A stretch of DNA of 64,000 nt, from NCBI RefSeq assembly GCF_047425865.1, contig NZ_CP179735.1; one strand, given 5' to 3'. Of this stretch, positions 7,688-17,063 are shown piece after piece; positions within the stretch are counted from its first letter, which is position 1; the number at the start of each line of letters is the position of its first letter. The notes beneath the pieces are model-generated. The model worked only from the letters and a program-made list of their open reading frames with translations, had not been told where the DNA came from and ran no database searches. Source of the stretch: Macrococcoides equi (lineage in GTDB: Bacteria; Bacillota; Bacilli; Staphylococcales; Staphylococcaceae). A program made the position numbers and the translations under genes.

Positions 7688-9106
7688 TTAGACTCCCTTC
7701 TTCTTCTTCTCTTTATCTTCAGGCAACAAATGATCGACAATTTCAATTGGATAATTGCCAGTAAAACAAGCATTACATTCACCTTTAGAATCAAATGAAC
7801 TAAACACTTCATGCATACCTTTGACTGATAAATATGTTAATGAGTCAACTTCTAATATGTCTTTGATTTCTTCTACACTTTTATCTGAAGCGATTAGTTC
7901 AGCATGCGTAGAAACATCAATTCCGTAGTAACAAGGATGAATTAATGGCGGAGATGAAATAGCCATATGTACTTCTTTTGCTCCAGCATTTTTTAGTGTT
8001 TTTACGATAAATTTACTTGTTGTCCCTCGTACTATTGAGTCATCAATAACAATTACACGTTTTCCTTCGATGACATCTCTAACAGGTGAGTGTTTCATTC
8101 GTACAGCACGTTCACGTAATGTTTGATTAGGGGCAATAAATGTACGCCCAACATATCTATTTTTGATTAAACCTTGTTCATTTGGGATTTGTGCTTGTTC
8201 AGCGAATCCTTTTGCAGCTTGTAAAGAAGAATCAGGTACACCAATCACTATGTCTGCTTCTACATTCATTTCTTTGGCAAGCTGTCTGCCTAAAGCTTTA
8301 CGTACTTCATAAATAGAATGCTTTCTAAACTCAGAATCAGGTCGTGCAAAATAAACATATTCCATTGAACACATGTGAGAAGCAGTGTGAGATGTATAAG
8401 TATCTTCGATTAAACCGTCGTTCGATATGACTAATACTTCTCCCGGCTCAATATCTCTAATATAATCTGCACCAATTGCTGTAAACGCACACGTTTCACT
8501 TGCTACGCAATATGCACCATCTACTTTACCTAACATTAATGGACGTACGCCATTACTATCTCGAGCTACAAACATTTGTTCAGGATGTAATACTACAAAT
8601 GAAAAAGCACCTTTAATTTGATTCAGGGCAGCTTTAAAGTTTGCTAATTTATTATTCGACTTAGCTTTTAATAATAAATGACCTAAAACTTCTGAATCAC
8701 TAGAAGTCTGAAAAATTGCCCCTTCAGCTTCCAATGCTAATTTAATCTGTTCAGCATTTGTTAAATTACCATTATGTGCTAAACCAATATCACCTTTTGA
8801 GTGTTTAAAGATAAATGGTTGAACATTTGATAATTCAGATGCACCAGTTGTAGCATATCGTACATGACCGATAGCATGGTTAAAATCACTTAATGAACTT
8901 AGTTTGACTTGACTAATTGCCTCAGGTAAAAGCCCCATGCCACGTGCACCATAAATATTTGACTCGTCAGAACATACTATACCAGCACCTTCCTGTCCAC
9001 GGTGCTGTAAAGAATGTAGCGCCATATAAGTGAGGTCAGCGGCATTTGGGTGACCCCAAATACCGAAAACACCACATTCTTCATTTAGGCCTCTGATGTC
9101 ATACAT
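7688..9106 (-). CDS. purF: Amidophosphoribosyltransferase
   Basis: PurF is the committed enzyme of the pathway, making phosphoribosylamine from PRPP and glutamine. The short propeptide MYDIRGLNEE precedes Cys11 in ECGVFG, which becomes the N-terminal catalytic nucleophile. The PRPP-binding loop is VIVIDDSIVRGTT. Cysteines in HPCYYGID and near the C-terminus in GECNACFTG match the four-Cys iron-sulfur type of PurF known from Bacillus subtilis, so oxygen-sensitive stability is likely. The gene overlaps the end of purL by 22 bases; GGGG within purL provides the ribosome binding site. Confidence 0.97.
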   Translation of the reverse strand: MYDIRGLNEECGVFGIWGHPNAADLTYMALHSLQHRGQEGAGIVCSDESNIYGARGMGLLPEAISQVKLSSLSDFNHAIGHVRYATTGASELSNVQPFIFKHSKGDIGLAHNGNLTNAEQIKLALEAEGAIFQTSSDSEVLGHLLLKAKSNNKLANFKAALNQIKGAFSFVVLHPEQMFVARDSNGVRPLMLGKVDGAYCVASETCAFTAIGADYIRDIEPGEVLVISNDGLIEDTYTSHTASHMCSMEYVYFARPDSEFRKHSIYEVRKALGRQLAKEMNVEADIVIGVPDSSLQAAKGFAEQAQIPNEQGLIKNRYVGRTFIAPNQTLRERAVRMKHSPVRDVIEGKRVIVIDDSIVRGTTSKFIVKTLKNAGAKEVHMAISSPPLIHPCYYGIDVSTHAELIASDKSVEEIKDILEVDSLTYLSVKGMHEVFSSFDSKGECNACFTGNYPIEIVDHLLPEDKEKKKKGV

Positions 9107-11265
9107 TTTTCAATAGCCCCTTTCCAAGACTGAGCAATATTTTCTACAGATTCAGAAATTTCGCCTTGGTTTGTTTTTAATGTAAATGATTGACCGCCAA
9201 AAGTACCGATTTCTATTGCATTCTCAGGTACGAAACCTTCTTTAGCGATTACGATATAATTACCTTGAGTTTCAGCAAAAATTTCAGCATTTGTTGCATC
9301 AACAGAGGCTACTATACCTGTATTAAAGTATGCAGCAATCTGAGCAAGTTTAATTGCTAAGCCGCCTTTACCAACAGCTTGAACATGTGATAATTTTCCA
9401 TCAATAATATTTTTACGAATTGTTTCGCCGCGTTTAACTTCATCATCTAAATTAATTGATGTCGTTACGTGAGAAACCTCATTAAATAATAATTTTTCGA
9501 TTTGTGATCCACCAAAATCATTATTTAAAGCACCAATTAAGTAAACCTTTTCGCCATTTTGTGGTTTGAAATCATTTAAATAATCTACATTTTCAATTAA
9601 ACCAACCATGCCTACAACTGGTGTAGGGAAGATTGCATCACCTTTAGTTTCATTGTATAAAGATACGTTCCCAGAAACTACTGGTGTATTAAGTACAGCA
9701 CATGCTTCGGCCATTCCACGTGTTGAATCTGCAAGTTGCTGATAAATTTCCGGCTTTTCAGGATTTCCGTAATTTAAGCAATCAGTCATTGCAAGTGGTA
9801 AACTACCTACAGCAATTAAATTGCGATATGCCTCGGCAACAACCATCTTACCGCCTTCGTAAGGATTGTTAAATACATAACGTGCTTCACCATCAATTGT
9901 AGAAGCAATTGCTTTTTTAGTTCCTTCCACACGTGTTACACCAGCAGAAAGACCAGGTTTAATAATCGTGTTAGCTCCAACTTGCTGATCATATTGTGAA
10001 TATGCCCAAGTTTTTGATGCGATTGTAGGATGATTTAAAAGCTTAGTAAAGACGTCTTGAGCGTTAATAGAGTCATAGTTGTGATCAACATCTTTATATT
10101 CGGCTTGTTTACCTTCTAATACATATACTGGTGCTTCATCTGATAAAGGTTGTACTGGAATATCAGCATATATTTCACCTTCATAACTTAATACGAAACG
10201 ATCAGTATCAGTTACTTCACCGATTACCGCTGCATCAAGCTCATGATGTTCGAATAAATCTAAGAACTTTTGCTCAGTACCTTTTTCTACTACTAATAAC
10301 ATACGTTCCTGCGTTTCAGATAACATCATCTCATATGGAGAGATACCTTCTTCACGTGTCGGTACCTTCTCTAAATGTAAGTGAATCCCTGACTCACCTT
10401 TTGCAGCCATCTCCGAACTTGAAGATGTAAGTCCTGCTGCACCCATATCTTGAATACCTACTAATTCAGGATAAGTAATCGCTTTAAGTGTTGCTTCCAT
10501 TAATTTTTTACCGACAAAAGGGTCACCAATTTGTACTGATGGACGTTTTGCTTCACTTTCTTCACTTAATTCTTCAGAAGCAAATGTAGCTCCGTGAATA
10601 CCATCACGACCTGTTTTTAAACCAACATATATCACTGGGTTTCCTGCACCTTTGGCAGTACCTTTTTGAATTTTATCGTGATCAATCACACCTACGCACA
10701 TTGCGTTAACAAGTGGATTTCCGTCATATCTAGAATCAAATTCGATTTCTCCTGCTACTGCAGGAATACCGATACAGTTCCCGTATCCACCAATACCTGC
10801 TACAACACCACTAAATAAACGTTTGTTTTGTTTTTCTGTTAGTTCACCAAAACGTAATGAGTTTAATAATTGTACTGGACGTGCACCTATAGAAACGATG
10901 TCACGAATGATACCTCCGACACCAGTAGCAGCACCTTGATAAGGTTCTATTGCAGATGGATGGTTGTGTGATTCCACTTTAAATACAACAGCTTGGTTGT
11001 CGCCAATATCAACGACTCCAGCGCCTTCACCAGGACCCATTAATACACGCTCACCAGTTACAGGGAATTGCTTTAAAAATGGCTTAGAATGCTTGTATGA
11101 GCAATGCTCACTCCACATTACAGAGAAGATACCAATCTCTGTATAGTTTGGCATGCGCCCTAGAATTTCAACAACTTTATCATATTCAGAATCACTTAAA
11201 CCCATTTCAGCATATAATTTATTATCTTTAATCTCTTGTTCATTCGGCTCTAAAAATTTAACCAT
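9085..11265 (-). CDS. purL: Phosphoribosylformylglycinamidine synthase subunit PurL
   Basis: PurL is the ATP-dependent synthetase subunit of the PurSQL complex, which converts FGAR to FGAM with ammonia from PurQ. The 726-residue size is that of the small three-component type. The sequence contains SHNHPSAIEPYQGAATGVGG and two AIR-synthetase-like halves with GGKMVVAEAYRNL and NVSLYNETKG. I place the start at ATG 11265 (MVKFLEPNE) because GGGGG lies eight bases upstream. The TTG fifteen bases earlier would overlap purQ and has no ribosome binding site. The start is two bases from the purQ stop. Confidence 0.97.
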   Translation of the reverse strand: MVKFLEPNEQEIKDNKLYAEMGLSDSEYDKVVEILGRMPNYTEIGIFSVMWSEHCSYKHSKPFLKQFPVTGERVLMGPGEGAGVVDIGDNQAVVFKVESHNHPSAIEPYQGAATGVGGIIRDIVSIGARPVQLLNSLRFGELTEKQNKRLFSGVVAGIGGYGNCIGIPAVAGEIEFDSRYDGNPLVNAMCVGVIDHDKIQKGTAKGAGNPVIYVGLKTGRDGIHGATFASEELSEESEAKRPSVQIGDPFVGKKLMEATLKAITYPELVGIQDMGAAGLTSSSSEMAAKGESGIHLHLEKVPTREEGISPYEMMLSETQERMLLVVEKGTEQKFLDLFEHHELDAAVIGEVTDTDRFVLSYEGEIYADIPVQPLSDEAPVYVLEGKQAEYKDVDHNYDSINAQDVFTKLLNHPTIASKTWAYSQYDQQVGANTIIKPGLSAGVTRVEGTKKAIASTIDGEARYVFNNPYEGGKMVVAEAYRNLIAVGSLPLAMTDCLNYGNPEKPEIYQQLADSTRGMAEACAVLNTPVVSGNVSLYNETKGDAIFPTPVVGMVGLIENVDYLNDFKPQNGEKVYLIGALNNDFGGSQIEKLLFNEVSHVTTSINLDDEVKRGETIRKNIIDGKLSHVQAVGKGGLAIKLAQIAAYFNTGIVASVDATNAEIFAETQGNYIVIAKEGFVPENAIEIGTFGGQSFTLKTNQGEISESVENIAQSWKGAIEKCMTSEA

Positions 11266-11267
11266 TC

Positions 11268-11930
11268 TTATTTCCCCCAACTTTCTAGAATTGACTGGAA
11301 TAATTTCACACCGTCATCTGTACCCAGTAATGATTCCATAGCACGCTCTGGATGAGGCATCATACCACATACGTTTCCAGCTTTATTCACAATACCAGCG
11401 ATGTCTTCTATAGAACCGTTAGGATTGTTTTTATATGTTAAGATAATTTGATTATTATCTTGTAATTCTTTTAATGTTTCAGGAGAACAGTAATAATTTC
11501 CTTCACCATGTGCAATTGGATAGATTACTGTTTCTTGATCATCGTATTTATGAGTGAACTTAGTATCATTATTTACAATCGTTAATGGTTCATTCTGACA
11601 AATAAATTTATGACTTGTGTTATGCATCAATGCACCAGGTAACAAGCCAATTTCCGTTAATATTTGGAAACCATTACATACACCTAATACCGGACGACCT
11701 TCTTCTGCTAATCGTTTAACTTCAGGTACAATCGGTGCAACACGCGCCATTGCGCCGCAACGCAGATAATCACCAAATGAGAAACCACCAGGTATTAATA
11801 CGCCATCAAATCCTTCAAGAGAAGTTTCACGATAGTCAACATACTCCGCTTCAAATCCTGTGTTTAGAGCTGCATTGAACATATCTCTATCACAGTTTGA
11901 TCCTGGAAATTCAATCACAGCAAATTTCAT
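11268..11930 (-). CDS. purQ: Phosphoribosylformylglycinamidine synthase, glutaminase subunit PurQ
   Basis: PurQ releases ammonia from glutamine for PurL. The 220-residue protein is a class I glutamine amidotransferase with the nucleophile Cys in LGVCNGFQIL (about 82-91) and the His-Glu pair in MMPHPERAME near the C-terminus. Its start overlaps the purS stop by one base (TAATG), so translation is probably coupled. Confidence 0.97.
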   Translation of the reverse strand: MKFAVIEFPGSNCDRDMFNAALNTGFEAEYVDYRETSLEGFDGVLIPGGFSFGDYLRCGAMARVAPIVPEVKRLAEEGRPVLGVCNGFQILTEIGLLPGALMHNTSHKFICQNEPLTIVNNDTKFTHKYDDQETVIYPIAHGEGNYYCSPETLKELQDNNQIILTYKNNPNGSIEDIAGIVNKAGNVCGMMPHPERAMESLLGTDDGVKLFQSILESWGK

Positions 11931-12190
11931 TATTTTGTCTCCTTGTCTTCAATGATTTTATAGCTGTACTCCTCGATTACTGTATTCGCAAATAATTTTT
12001 CACTTAAAGTATTTACAACATTTGCAACAGCTTGTTCACTTGCTTCATCTACAGTCATATAAAGTACTTTACCAACGCGAATATCATTAACCTGTTTGTA
12101 GCCAAGATCATGTACTGCACGTGTTAAAGCTTGTCCTTGAGTATCTAATACCTGTGGTTGTAATGTGATGTGTAATTCGATTTTAGTCAT
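11930..12190 (-). CDS. purS: Phosphoribosylformylglycinamidine synthase subunit PurS
   Basis: PurS is the small scaffold subunit that joins PurQ to PurL. The 86-residue product has the typical order: beta strand IELHITLQPQVLDTQG, helix ALTRAVHDLGY, then VRVGK-like DIRVGKVLYMTV and a final helix with ANTVIEEYSY. Presence of purS fits the small PurL type. ATG 12190 is preceded by GGAGGAATTATAATC. Confidence 0.95.
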   Translation of the reverse strand: MTKIELHITLQPQVLDTQGQALTRAVHDLGYKQVNDIRVGKVLYMTVDEASEQAVANVVNTLSEKLFANTVIEEYSYKIIEDKETK

Positions 12191-12192
12191 GA

Positions 12193-12894
12193 TTATAATT
12201 CCTCCAGTTTATTATAAAATTTAGTATAAGTATCAATTAATGAGCCAGTTTCATTGCGGTAAACATCTTTATCAAAATTTTCATTTGTTTCTTTATCCCA
12301 TATACGGCAAGTATCAGGTGAAATTTCATCAGCTAATAAAATTTTACCTGTATGATCTTTACCAAACTCAATTTTAAAGTCAACAAGTTGTAAATTCATT
12401 TCATTCATGATTTTGATTAAAGTATAATTGACGATTAATGCCTGACGTTTTAATTCTGCAATATCTTCATCATTTGCCAAGCCAAGTAATTTCACATGAT
12501 CATCAGAAATAAATGGATCGTTTAATTCATCTTTTTTGTAGTAGAACTCAACCAATGGAGCGTTAAATACTTGTCCATTATCAAAACCTAAACGTTTAAC
12601 GATTGAACCTGCTGCGACATTACGTACAACTACTTCTAACGGAATGATTGTAACTTTTTTCACTAATTGTTCAGTCTCACTAAGCTTTTCAATAAAATGA
12701 GATGGAACACCTTCCTGAGCAAGTCTTTCAAAAAAATAACTCGTGATTAAATTATTTAATCGTCCTTTACCTTCCATCTTATCTTTTTTAGCACCATTTC
12801 CAGCTGTTACTTCGTCTTTGTATTCAATACGATATACATTATCATCATCTGTACTAAAAACTCGTTTTGCTTTACCTTCATAAACTAAACTCAT
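12193..12894 (-). CDS. purC: SAICAR synthetase
   Basis: PurC joins CAIR and aspartate with ATP. The 233-residue protein begins MSLVYEGKAKRVFSTDDD and contains the family motif VKIEFGK-like LVDFKIEFGKDHTG (about 176-189) and LADEISPDTCRIWD (about 194-207). It overlaps the end of purK by four bases (ATGA), typical of coupled translation. Confidence 0.97.
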   Translation of the reverse strand: MSLVYEGKAKRVFSTDDDNVYRIEYKDEVTAGNGAKKDKMEGKGRLNNLITSYFFERLAQEGVPSHFIEKLSETEQLVKKVTIIPLEVVVRNVAAGSIVKRLGFDNGQVFNAPLVEFYYKKDELNDPFISDDHVKLLGLANDEDIAELKRQALIVNYTLIKIMNEMNLQLVDFKIEFGKDHTGKILLADEISPDTCRIWDKETNENFDKDVYRNETGSLIDTYTKFYNKLEEL

Positions 12895-14009
12895 TTCATC
12901 ATCTCCTCATATATAGGATAATACGTATCTTCTTTATCGTCTAATAAAAGGGTAATATGTCCCATTTTACGATTGTGTTTTCTCACTTCTTTTCCATACA
13001 CATGTACATGCCATTCCGGATGACTCGGGAAGTAACTTTCCATAGCATCTAAATCTTGACCAAGCAGGTTATACATTACCGCTTCTTCATGGAGTACAAT
13101 TTCTTTAGGTAGCGAGTATCCAATGACCGATAAGATATGTGTATCAAATTGTGAATAGTTACATGCCTCAATTGAATAATGTCCTGAATTATGTGGGCGA
13201 GGAGCTATCTCATTAACATATAATTGACCATCTTTTGCAATGAAGAATTCCACTGTGAACGTTCCTACAAAATGAATTTTTGAAATAATTTTTTCGACTT
13301 CTGCAATTGCCTGTTCACTATATTCATGACTCTTTTTAACAGATGTTTTAAATAATATTTGATTGCGATGCTCATTTTCCTGAACCGGGAAATAACATAT
13401 TTCTCCTTGAAGGTTACGAGATGCGGTGATAGATATCTCACGGTCTAATTCAATCATTTTCTCAGCTACAAGGACTGCATCTTGTATCATAAGATATGCT
13501 TCCTCTAATTGTTCAGATGATTTTAAAACAAGCTGACCTTTACCATCGTATCCACCAAATACCGTTTTTAAAACGATAGGATAACCAAGTTCTTCAATTG
13601 CTTCATCTAATGATGCTTTAGAATCAACTTTTTTATATGGTACAACGATTGCTCCACTTGAAGCGATTGCTTCTTTCTCAGATAATCGATTCTGTACAGT
13701 ACCTACTGTCTGATAACCTTGGGGAACATGGTTTTCCGCACAAATTTCTTTTAAGGTCTCTGCATTAATATTTTCAAATTCGTAAGTAATGACATCACTC
13801 AGTGCACTTAATTTTTTTAATCCTTCTATATCATTATATGGTGACTCAATAAATTCGTGAGCTACATAGCGTGCAGGACATGCAGGATCTGGATCAAGTA
13901 TATTCACTTTAAAGCCCATTCTCTGTGCAGATTGTGCCATCATCTTTCCAAGCTGACCGCCACCTACGATTCCGATAGATTGACCAAGTTTAAAATTATT
14001 TAAGGTCAT
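12891..14009 (-). CDS. purK: 5-(carboxyamino)imidazole ribonucleotide synthase
   Basis: PurK carboxylates AIR to N5-CAIR with bicarbonate and ATP, the substrate of PurE. The protein is an ATP-grasp enzyme with IGIVGGGQLGKMMAQSA at the N-terminus, VVLKTVFGGYDGKGQ-type ATP loop in the middle, and EIAPRPHNSGHYSIEAC late. I choose ATG 14009 (MTLNNFKLG, 372 residues). GAGG lies nine bases upstream within purE, whereas the TTG at 14024 has no ribosome binding site. The start overlaps the end of purE. Confidence 0.96.
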   Translation of the reverse strand: MTLNNFKLGQSIGIVGGGQLGKMMAQSAQRMGFKVNILDPDPACPARYVAHEFIESPYNDIEGLKKLSALSDVITYEFENINAETLKEICAENHVPQGYQTVGTVQNRLSEKEAIASSGAIVVPYKKVDSKASLDEAIEELGYPIVLKTVFGGYDGKGQLVLKSSEQLEEAYLMIQDAVLVAEKMIELDREISITASRNLQGEICYFPVQENEHRNQILFKTSVKKSHEYSEQAIAEVEKIISKIHFVGTFTVEFFIAKDGQLYVNEIAPRPHNSGHYSIEACNYSQFDTHILSVIGYSLPKEIVLHEEAVMYNLLGQDLDAMESYFPSHPEWHVHVYGKEVRKHNRKMGHITLLLDDKEDTYYPIYEEMMK

Positions 14010-14478
14010 TTTGCATCGCCTCAACTTTCTTAACTAATGAAGCTTCGTAACGATCAAGCTTCTCAATTAATGTAGGTTCTTTAATACTTAACATACGGGC
14101 TGCAAGTATGCCGGCATTTTTTGCGCCTGCTTTACCGATTGCTGTTGTAGCGACCGGAATACCGCCAGGCATTTGGACAATTGATAATAATGAATCCATT
14201 CCTTTTAAAGCCTTAGATTCAATTGGAACACCAATCACTGGAACTGTTGTCATCGAAGCAACCATACCTGGTAAATGCGCTGCGCCTCCAGCTCCCGCAA
14301 TAATAATATCAATGCCGTTGCTACGTGCATTTCTTGCAAACTCAACCATTTCTAATGGCGTTCTGTGTGCTGAAACTACTTGCTTGATATAAGAAATATC
14401 GAAATATTCTAACATATCGACTGCTTCCTTCATCGTAGTCCAGTCAGAAGAAGATCCCATAATAACTGCTACCTTCAC
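13996..14478 (-). CDS. purE: N5-carboxyaminoimidazole ribonucleotide mutase
   Basis: PurE moves the carboxyl group of N5-CAIR to carbon 4. The protein has the class I motifs VIMGSSSDWTTM, VSAHRTP and AGAGGAAHLPGM. It is the first gene of the eleven-gene purine operon. A TTG at 14481 is directly followed by GTG 14478. GGGTG is four bases from the TTG but seven from the GTG, so I favour GTG (160 residues). A PurR box sits upstream of its promoter. Confidence 0.95.
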   Translation of the reverse strand: MKVAVIMGSSSDWTTMKEAVDMLEYFDISYIKQVVSAHRTPLEMVEFARNARSNGIDIIIAGAGGAAHLPGMVASMTTVPVIGVPIESKALKGMDSLLSIVQMPGGIPVATTAIGKAGAKNAGILAARMLSIKEPTLIEKLDRYEASLVKKVEAMQNDLK

Positions 14479-14540
14479 CAATGATCACCCTTTATGAATT
14501 ATTTGATAAACGCTTTAGAATAAGTGTATATTACTTATAT

Positions 14541-14569
14541 AGCATAACAATTCAAGTATGATTTTTCAA
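14541..14569 (-). promoter_or_regulatory. Promoter of the purine operon
   Basis: On the minus strand TTGAAA (14564-14569), 17 bases and TATGCT (14541-14546) form a plausible sigma-A promoter about 60 bases before the purE start. PurR box 1 lies directly upstream of its -35. Confidence 0.55.
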
Positions 14570-14573
14570 TGTA

Positions 14574-14669
14574 AATTACGAACAATTACATACTTTTTTA
14601 TAAAATAATAAATTTTTGTTCGTTTTTTTGATTGTTTTTTTGCTATAATAAACTTAATTGTTCGAAAAA
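14574..14669. promoter_or_regulatory. Three PurR-box-like sites between purE and folD
   Basis: Three 13-base sites resemble the Bacillus/Staphylococcus PurR box AWWWCCGAACWWT: 14574-14586 (AATTACGAACAAT), 14615-14627 (inverted, TTTGTTCG core) and 14657-14669 (inverted, ATTGTTCG core). The first flanks the purE promoter. The third lies between the folD -10 and its ribosome binding site. PurR would repress both directions when purines are plentiful. Confidence 0.65.
14641..14649 (+). promoter_or_regulatory. Extended -10 promoter of folD
   Basis: TGCTATAAT combines the TGn extension with a perfect TATAAT at 14644-14649. No good -35 is seen at 16-18 bases, so it probably works as an extended -10 promoter. 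PurR box 3 lies just downstream. Confidence 0.55.
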
Positions 14670-14688
14670 TTGATGGAGGGGAATTTTT

Positions 14689-15540
14689 ATGACAGCAAAA
14701 GTTTTAGATGGGAAAAAAATTGCGACTGACTATCGCGCAGAGTTAGCAAAAGAAGTAGAAGCGTTAAAAGGTCAGGGAGTAACACCAAACTTAACAGTTA
14801 TTCTTGTAGGGAATGATGGCGCTAGTCAAAGTTATGTGAATAACAAAAAGAAATCTGCAGAGAAAATCGGTATGTCCTCAGAAATTATTCACTTAGATGA
14901 ATCAACGACAGAAGAAACATTATTAAATGAAATCGAAAAACTTAACAATGATTCTAACGTGCATGGTATCCTCGTTCAAGTACCACTACCAAAACAAATT
15001 GATGAGACAAAAGTTTTAGAAAAAATCTCACCAGAAAAAGATGTTGATGGATTTAACCCAGTTAATATCGGACGCCTTTATGCAGGAGTAGAAACTTATA
15101 TTCCTTGTACACCTCTAGGCATTATGGAAATCTTAAAAAATGCGGATATGGATTTAGAAGGAAAAGACGTCGCAGTTATTGGCCGTAGCCATATCGTTGG
15201 TCAACCCGTATCTAAATTATTAACAGATGCAAATGCAACAGTAACATTATTACACTCTCGCAGTAAAAACATGAAAGATGTACTTAAACGTTCTGATGTA
15301 ATTGTCTCTGCTGTTGGTAAACCTGGTTTAGTTACTAAAGAAGATGTTAAGCCAGGAGCAGTTGTTGTCGATGTTGGTAATACTGTTGTTGATGGTAAAT
15401 TAACAGGAGACGTTAAGTATGATGAAGTAAGTGAAGTAGCAAGTGCAGTTACACCTGTCCCAGGCGGTGTTGGCCCACTGACAATTACAATGGTATTAAA
15501 CAATACTTTACTTGCTGCAAAACGCATTTCAGGAAAATAA
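14689..15540 (+). CDS. folD: Bifunctional methylenetetrahydrofolate dehydrogenase / cyclohydrolase
   Basis: FolD interconverts methylene-, methenyl- and 10-formyl-tetrahydrofolate in the cytosol, supplying formyl groups for PurN and PurH. The 283-residue protein contains the catalytic Tyr-Lys region SYVNNKKKSAEKIG (about 45-58), VQVPLPKQID, DGFNPVNIGRL, the NADP loop VIGRSHIVGQPVSKLL (about 164-179), and the family C-terminal PVPGGVGPLTITM. ATG 14689 follows GGAGGGG. It diverges from the purine operon and shares its PurR sites, as in staphylococci. Its own terminator hairpin is now the target site of an insertion sequence. Confidence 0.97.
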   Translation: MTAKVLDGKKIATDYRAELAKEVEALKGQGVTPNLTVILVGNDGASQSYVNNKKKSAEKIGMSSEIIHLDESTTEETLLNEIEKLNNDSNVHGILVQVPLPKQIDETKVLEKISPEKDVDGFNPVNIGRLYAGVETYIPCTPLGIMEILKNADMDLEGKDVAVIGRSHIVGQPVSKLLTDANATVTLLHSRSKNMKDVLKRSDVIVSAVGKPGLVTKEDVKPGAVVVDVGNTVVDGKLTGDVKYDEVSEVASAVTPVPGGVGPLTITMVLNNTLLAAKRISGK

Positions 15541-15590
15541 GATATGGTCTGATTAGGCTCAATTCTAAATAAATATCTGTATTATACTTT

Positions 15591-15621
15591 CAAGGCCCGG
15601 AAACTAAGTTTCCGGGCCTTT
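15591..15621. repeat. Left copy of the duplicated folD terminator palindrome (IS target)
   Basis: A 31-base direct repeat contains the near-perfect palindrome AAGGCCCGGAAACT-A-AGTTTCCGGGCCTT. It was presumably the original folD terminator. This copy has lost its T-run because the IS begins right after it. The identical copy is at 17157-17187. Confidence 0.9.
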
Positions 15622-15622
15622 C

Positions 15623-15672
15623 AGACTGTAGACAAAGTCTCCTTCGGAGATGAAGTCTACAGTCTTTTTTTT
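15623..15672 (+). terminator. Terminator built into the left end of IS copy 1
   Basis: AGACTGTAGAC pairs with GTCTACAGTCT, and an inner TCTCC-TTCG-GGAGA-type stem carries a UUCG loop. Eight T follow. It stops transcription entering from folD and replaces the interrupted host terminator. Confidence 0.8.
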
Positions 15673-15710
15673 GATATAATTTAAGTATATTGTTAAACGG
15701 GGGTGTTTAT

Positions 15711-17063
15711 ATGATAAAGAAAAGTAAATCTGAGGATATTAATATCATTAGAACTCAATTTGAGATGTATTCATTAGAAGACCTTGTACCAGAAAATCAT
15801 CTTCTGAGAAAAGTTGATAAAGTATTTGATTTATCATTTGTATACGACTTAGTAGAAGAAAAGTATTCAACAGATAACGGCCGTCCTAGTATTGATCCTG
15901 TGATATTGATAAAAATAGTTTTAATACAACATCTTTTTGGTATAAAATCTATGCGTCAAACAATAAAAGAGATTGAAACAAATTTTGCCTACAAATGGTA
16001 TCTTGGATTAGGCGTCAATGATAAAGTACCTCATTTTTCTACCTTCGGTAAGAACTATTCTAGACGATTTTATGATAATCAGATTTTCGAAGAAATCTTT
16101 TCTCGTATACTCAAAATCGCTATAGATCATAACTTCGTTGATAACACTTCACTATTTATTGATTCAACGCATATTAAGGCAAATGCCAATAAAAAGAAAT
16201 TTATTAAACAAGAGATACAGAAGACTTCTAAACTTTATGAAAAAGAGCTTATTGAAGATATCAATTCTATAAGAGAATCTGAAGGAAAAAAGCCTCTAGC
16301 TTCAAGAAAGGAGGAGAATCTTAAAGTAATAAAAATAAGTAATAATGATCCGGATGCTGGTTACTATGTTAAAAGTGAAAGAGAAAAACAATTTGCTTAT
16401 AGTGCACATATATGCTGTGATAAGTATGGTTATATCGTCGATTTTCATTTAACTCCTGGTAATATTCATGATAGTACACAGTTAGTGCCTATGGTTGACA
16501 GGCTTGAAAGTAAAAAATTACTACCGAGATATGTTGCTGTGGATTCTGGATATAAAACACCTCATAATGCAAAGTATTTATTAGATAAAGAAATACTACC
16601 CGCTATGCCGTATAAGCGACCAATTGGTCCGAAGGACTTAATGAATAAAAACGAATTTATATATGACGAGTACTATGATTGCTATATTTGCCCTAATAAT
16701 CAAATGTTGAAATATCAGAGGACAGACAGCGATGGTTACCGTTTATATATTTCTAATCCAAATAAATGTATGGATTGTCCTTTACTTAATAAATGTACTA
16801 AGAGTAAAGAACAGAAAAAAATCGTCACAAGACATATATGGCAAAAATATCTTGATATTGTTGATGACTTGAGATTTATTGATACTATAAAAGCTGTATA
16901 TAAGTTACGTAGTCAAACAATAGAAAGACGTTTTGCTGATGCTAAAGAGCAGCATGGTTTACGTTGGACTAAGTACAAAGGAATTAATAAAGTCACCATG
17001 GAGACCACGCTTATTTTCGCATGCATGAATTTAAAGAAATTAGCAAATTATCTAGCAGGATAG
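15711..17063 (+). CDS. IS1182-family transposase, copy 1
   Basis: The product (450 residues from ATG 15711) is an IS5/IS1182-type DDE transposase. It starts with a conserved N-terminal domain (LEDLVPENHLLRKVDKV, RPSIDPVILIKI, GIKSMRQTIKEIETN). The catalytic Asp lies in FIDSTHIKANANK, the second in YVAVDSGYKTPHNAKY, and the Glu in SQTIERRFADAKEQHG. A Cys-rich linker (CYICPNN...CMDCPLLNKC) may bind metal. I choose ATG 15711 because GGGGGTG lies six bases upstream; the TTG at 15690 precedes that site. It is about two-thirds identical by eye to the second copy. Confidence 0.93.
   Translation: MIKKSKSEDINIIRTQFEMYSLEDLVPENHLLRKVDKVFDLSFVYDLVEEKYSTDNGRPSIDPVILIKIVLIQHLFGIKSMRQTIKEIETNFAYKWYLGLGVNDKVPHFSTFGKNYSRRFYDNQIFEEIFSRILKIAIDHNFVDNTSLFIDSTHIKANANKKKFIKQEIQKTSKLYEKELIEDINSIRESEGKKPLASRKEENLKVIKISNNDPDAGYYVKSEREKQFAYSAHICCDKYGYIVDFHLTPGNIHDSTQLVPMVDRLESKKLLPRYVAVDSGYKTPHNAKYLLDKEILPAMPYKRPIGPKDLMNKNEFIYDEYYDCYICPNNQMLKYQRTDSDGYRLYISNPNKCMDCPLLNKCTKSKEQKKIVTRHIWQKYLDIVDDLRFIDTIKAVYKLRSQTIERRFADAKEQHGLRWTKYKGINKVTMETTLIFACMNLKKLANYLAG

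Noticed and set aside
7427..7798. 123-codon open frame on the plus strand inside purM/purF
   Set aside because: It lies opposite two certain purine genes, has no ribosome binding site and a meaningless composition (Leu/His-rich antisense).
14482..14688. Purine riboswitch upstream of purE
   Set aside because: No conserved purine aptamer core or terminator/antiterminator pair is seen; the PurR boxes explain control.
15690..15710. Upstream TTG start for the first transposase
   Set aside because: The ribosome binding site GGGGGTG lies after this codon and serves ATG 15711.
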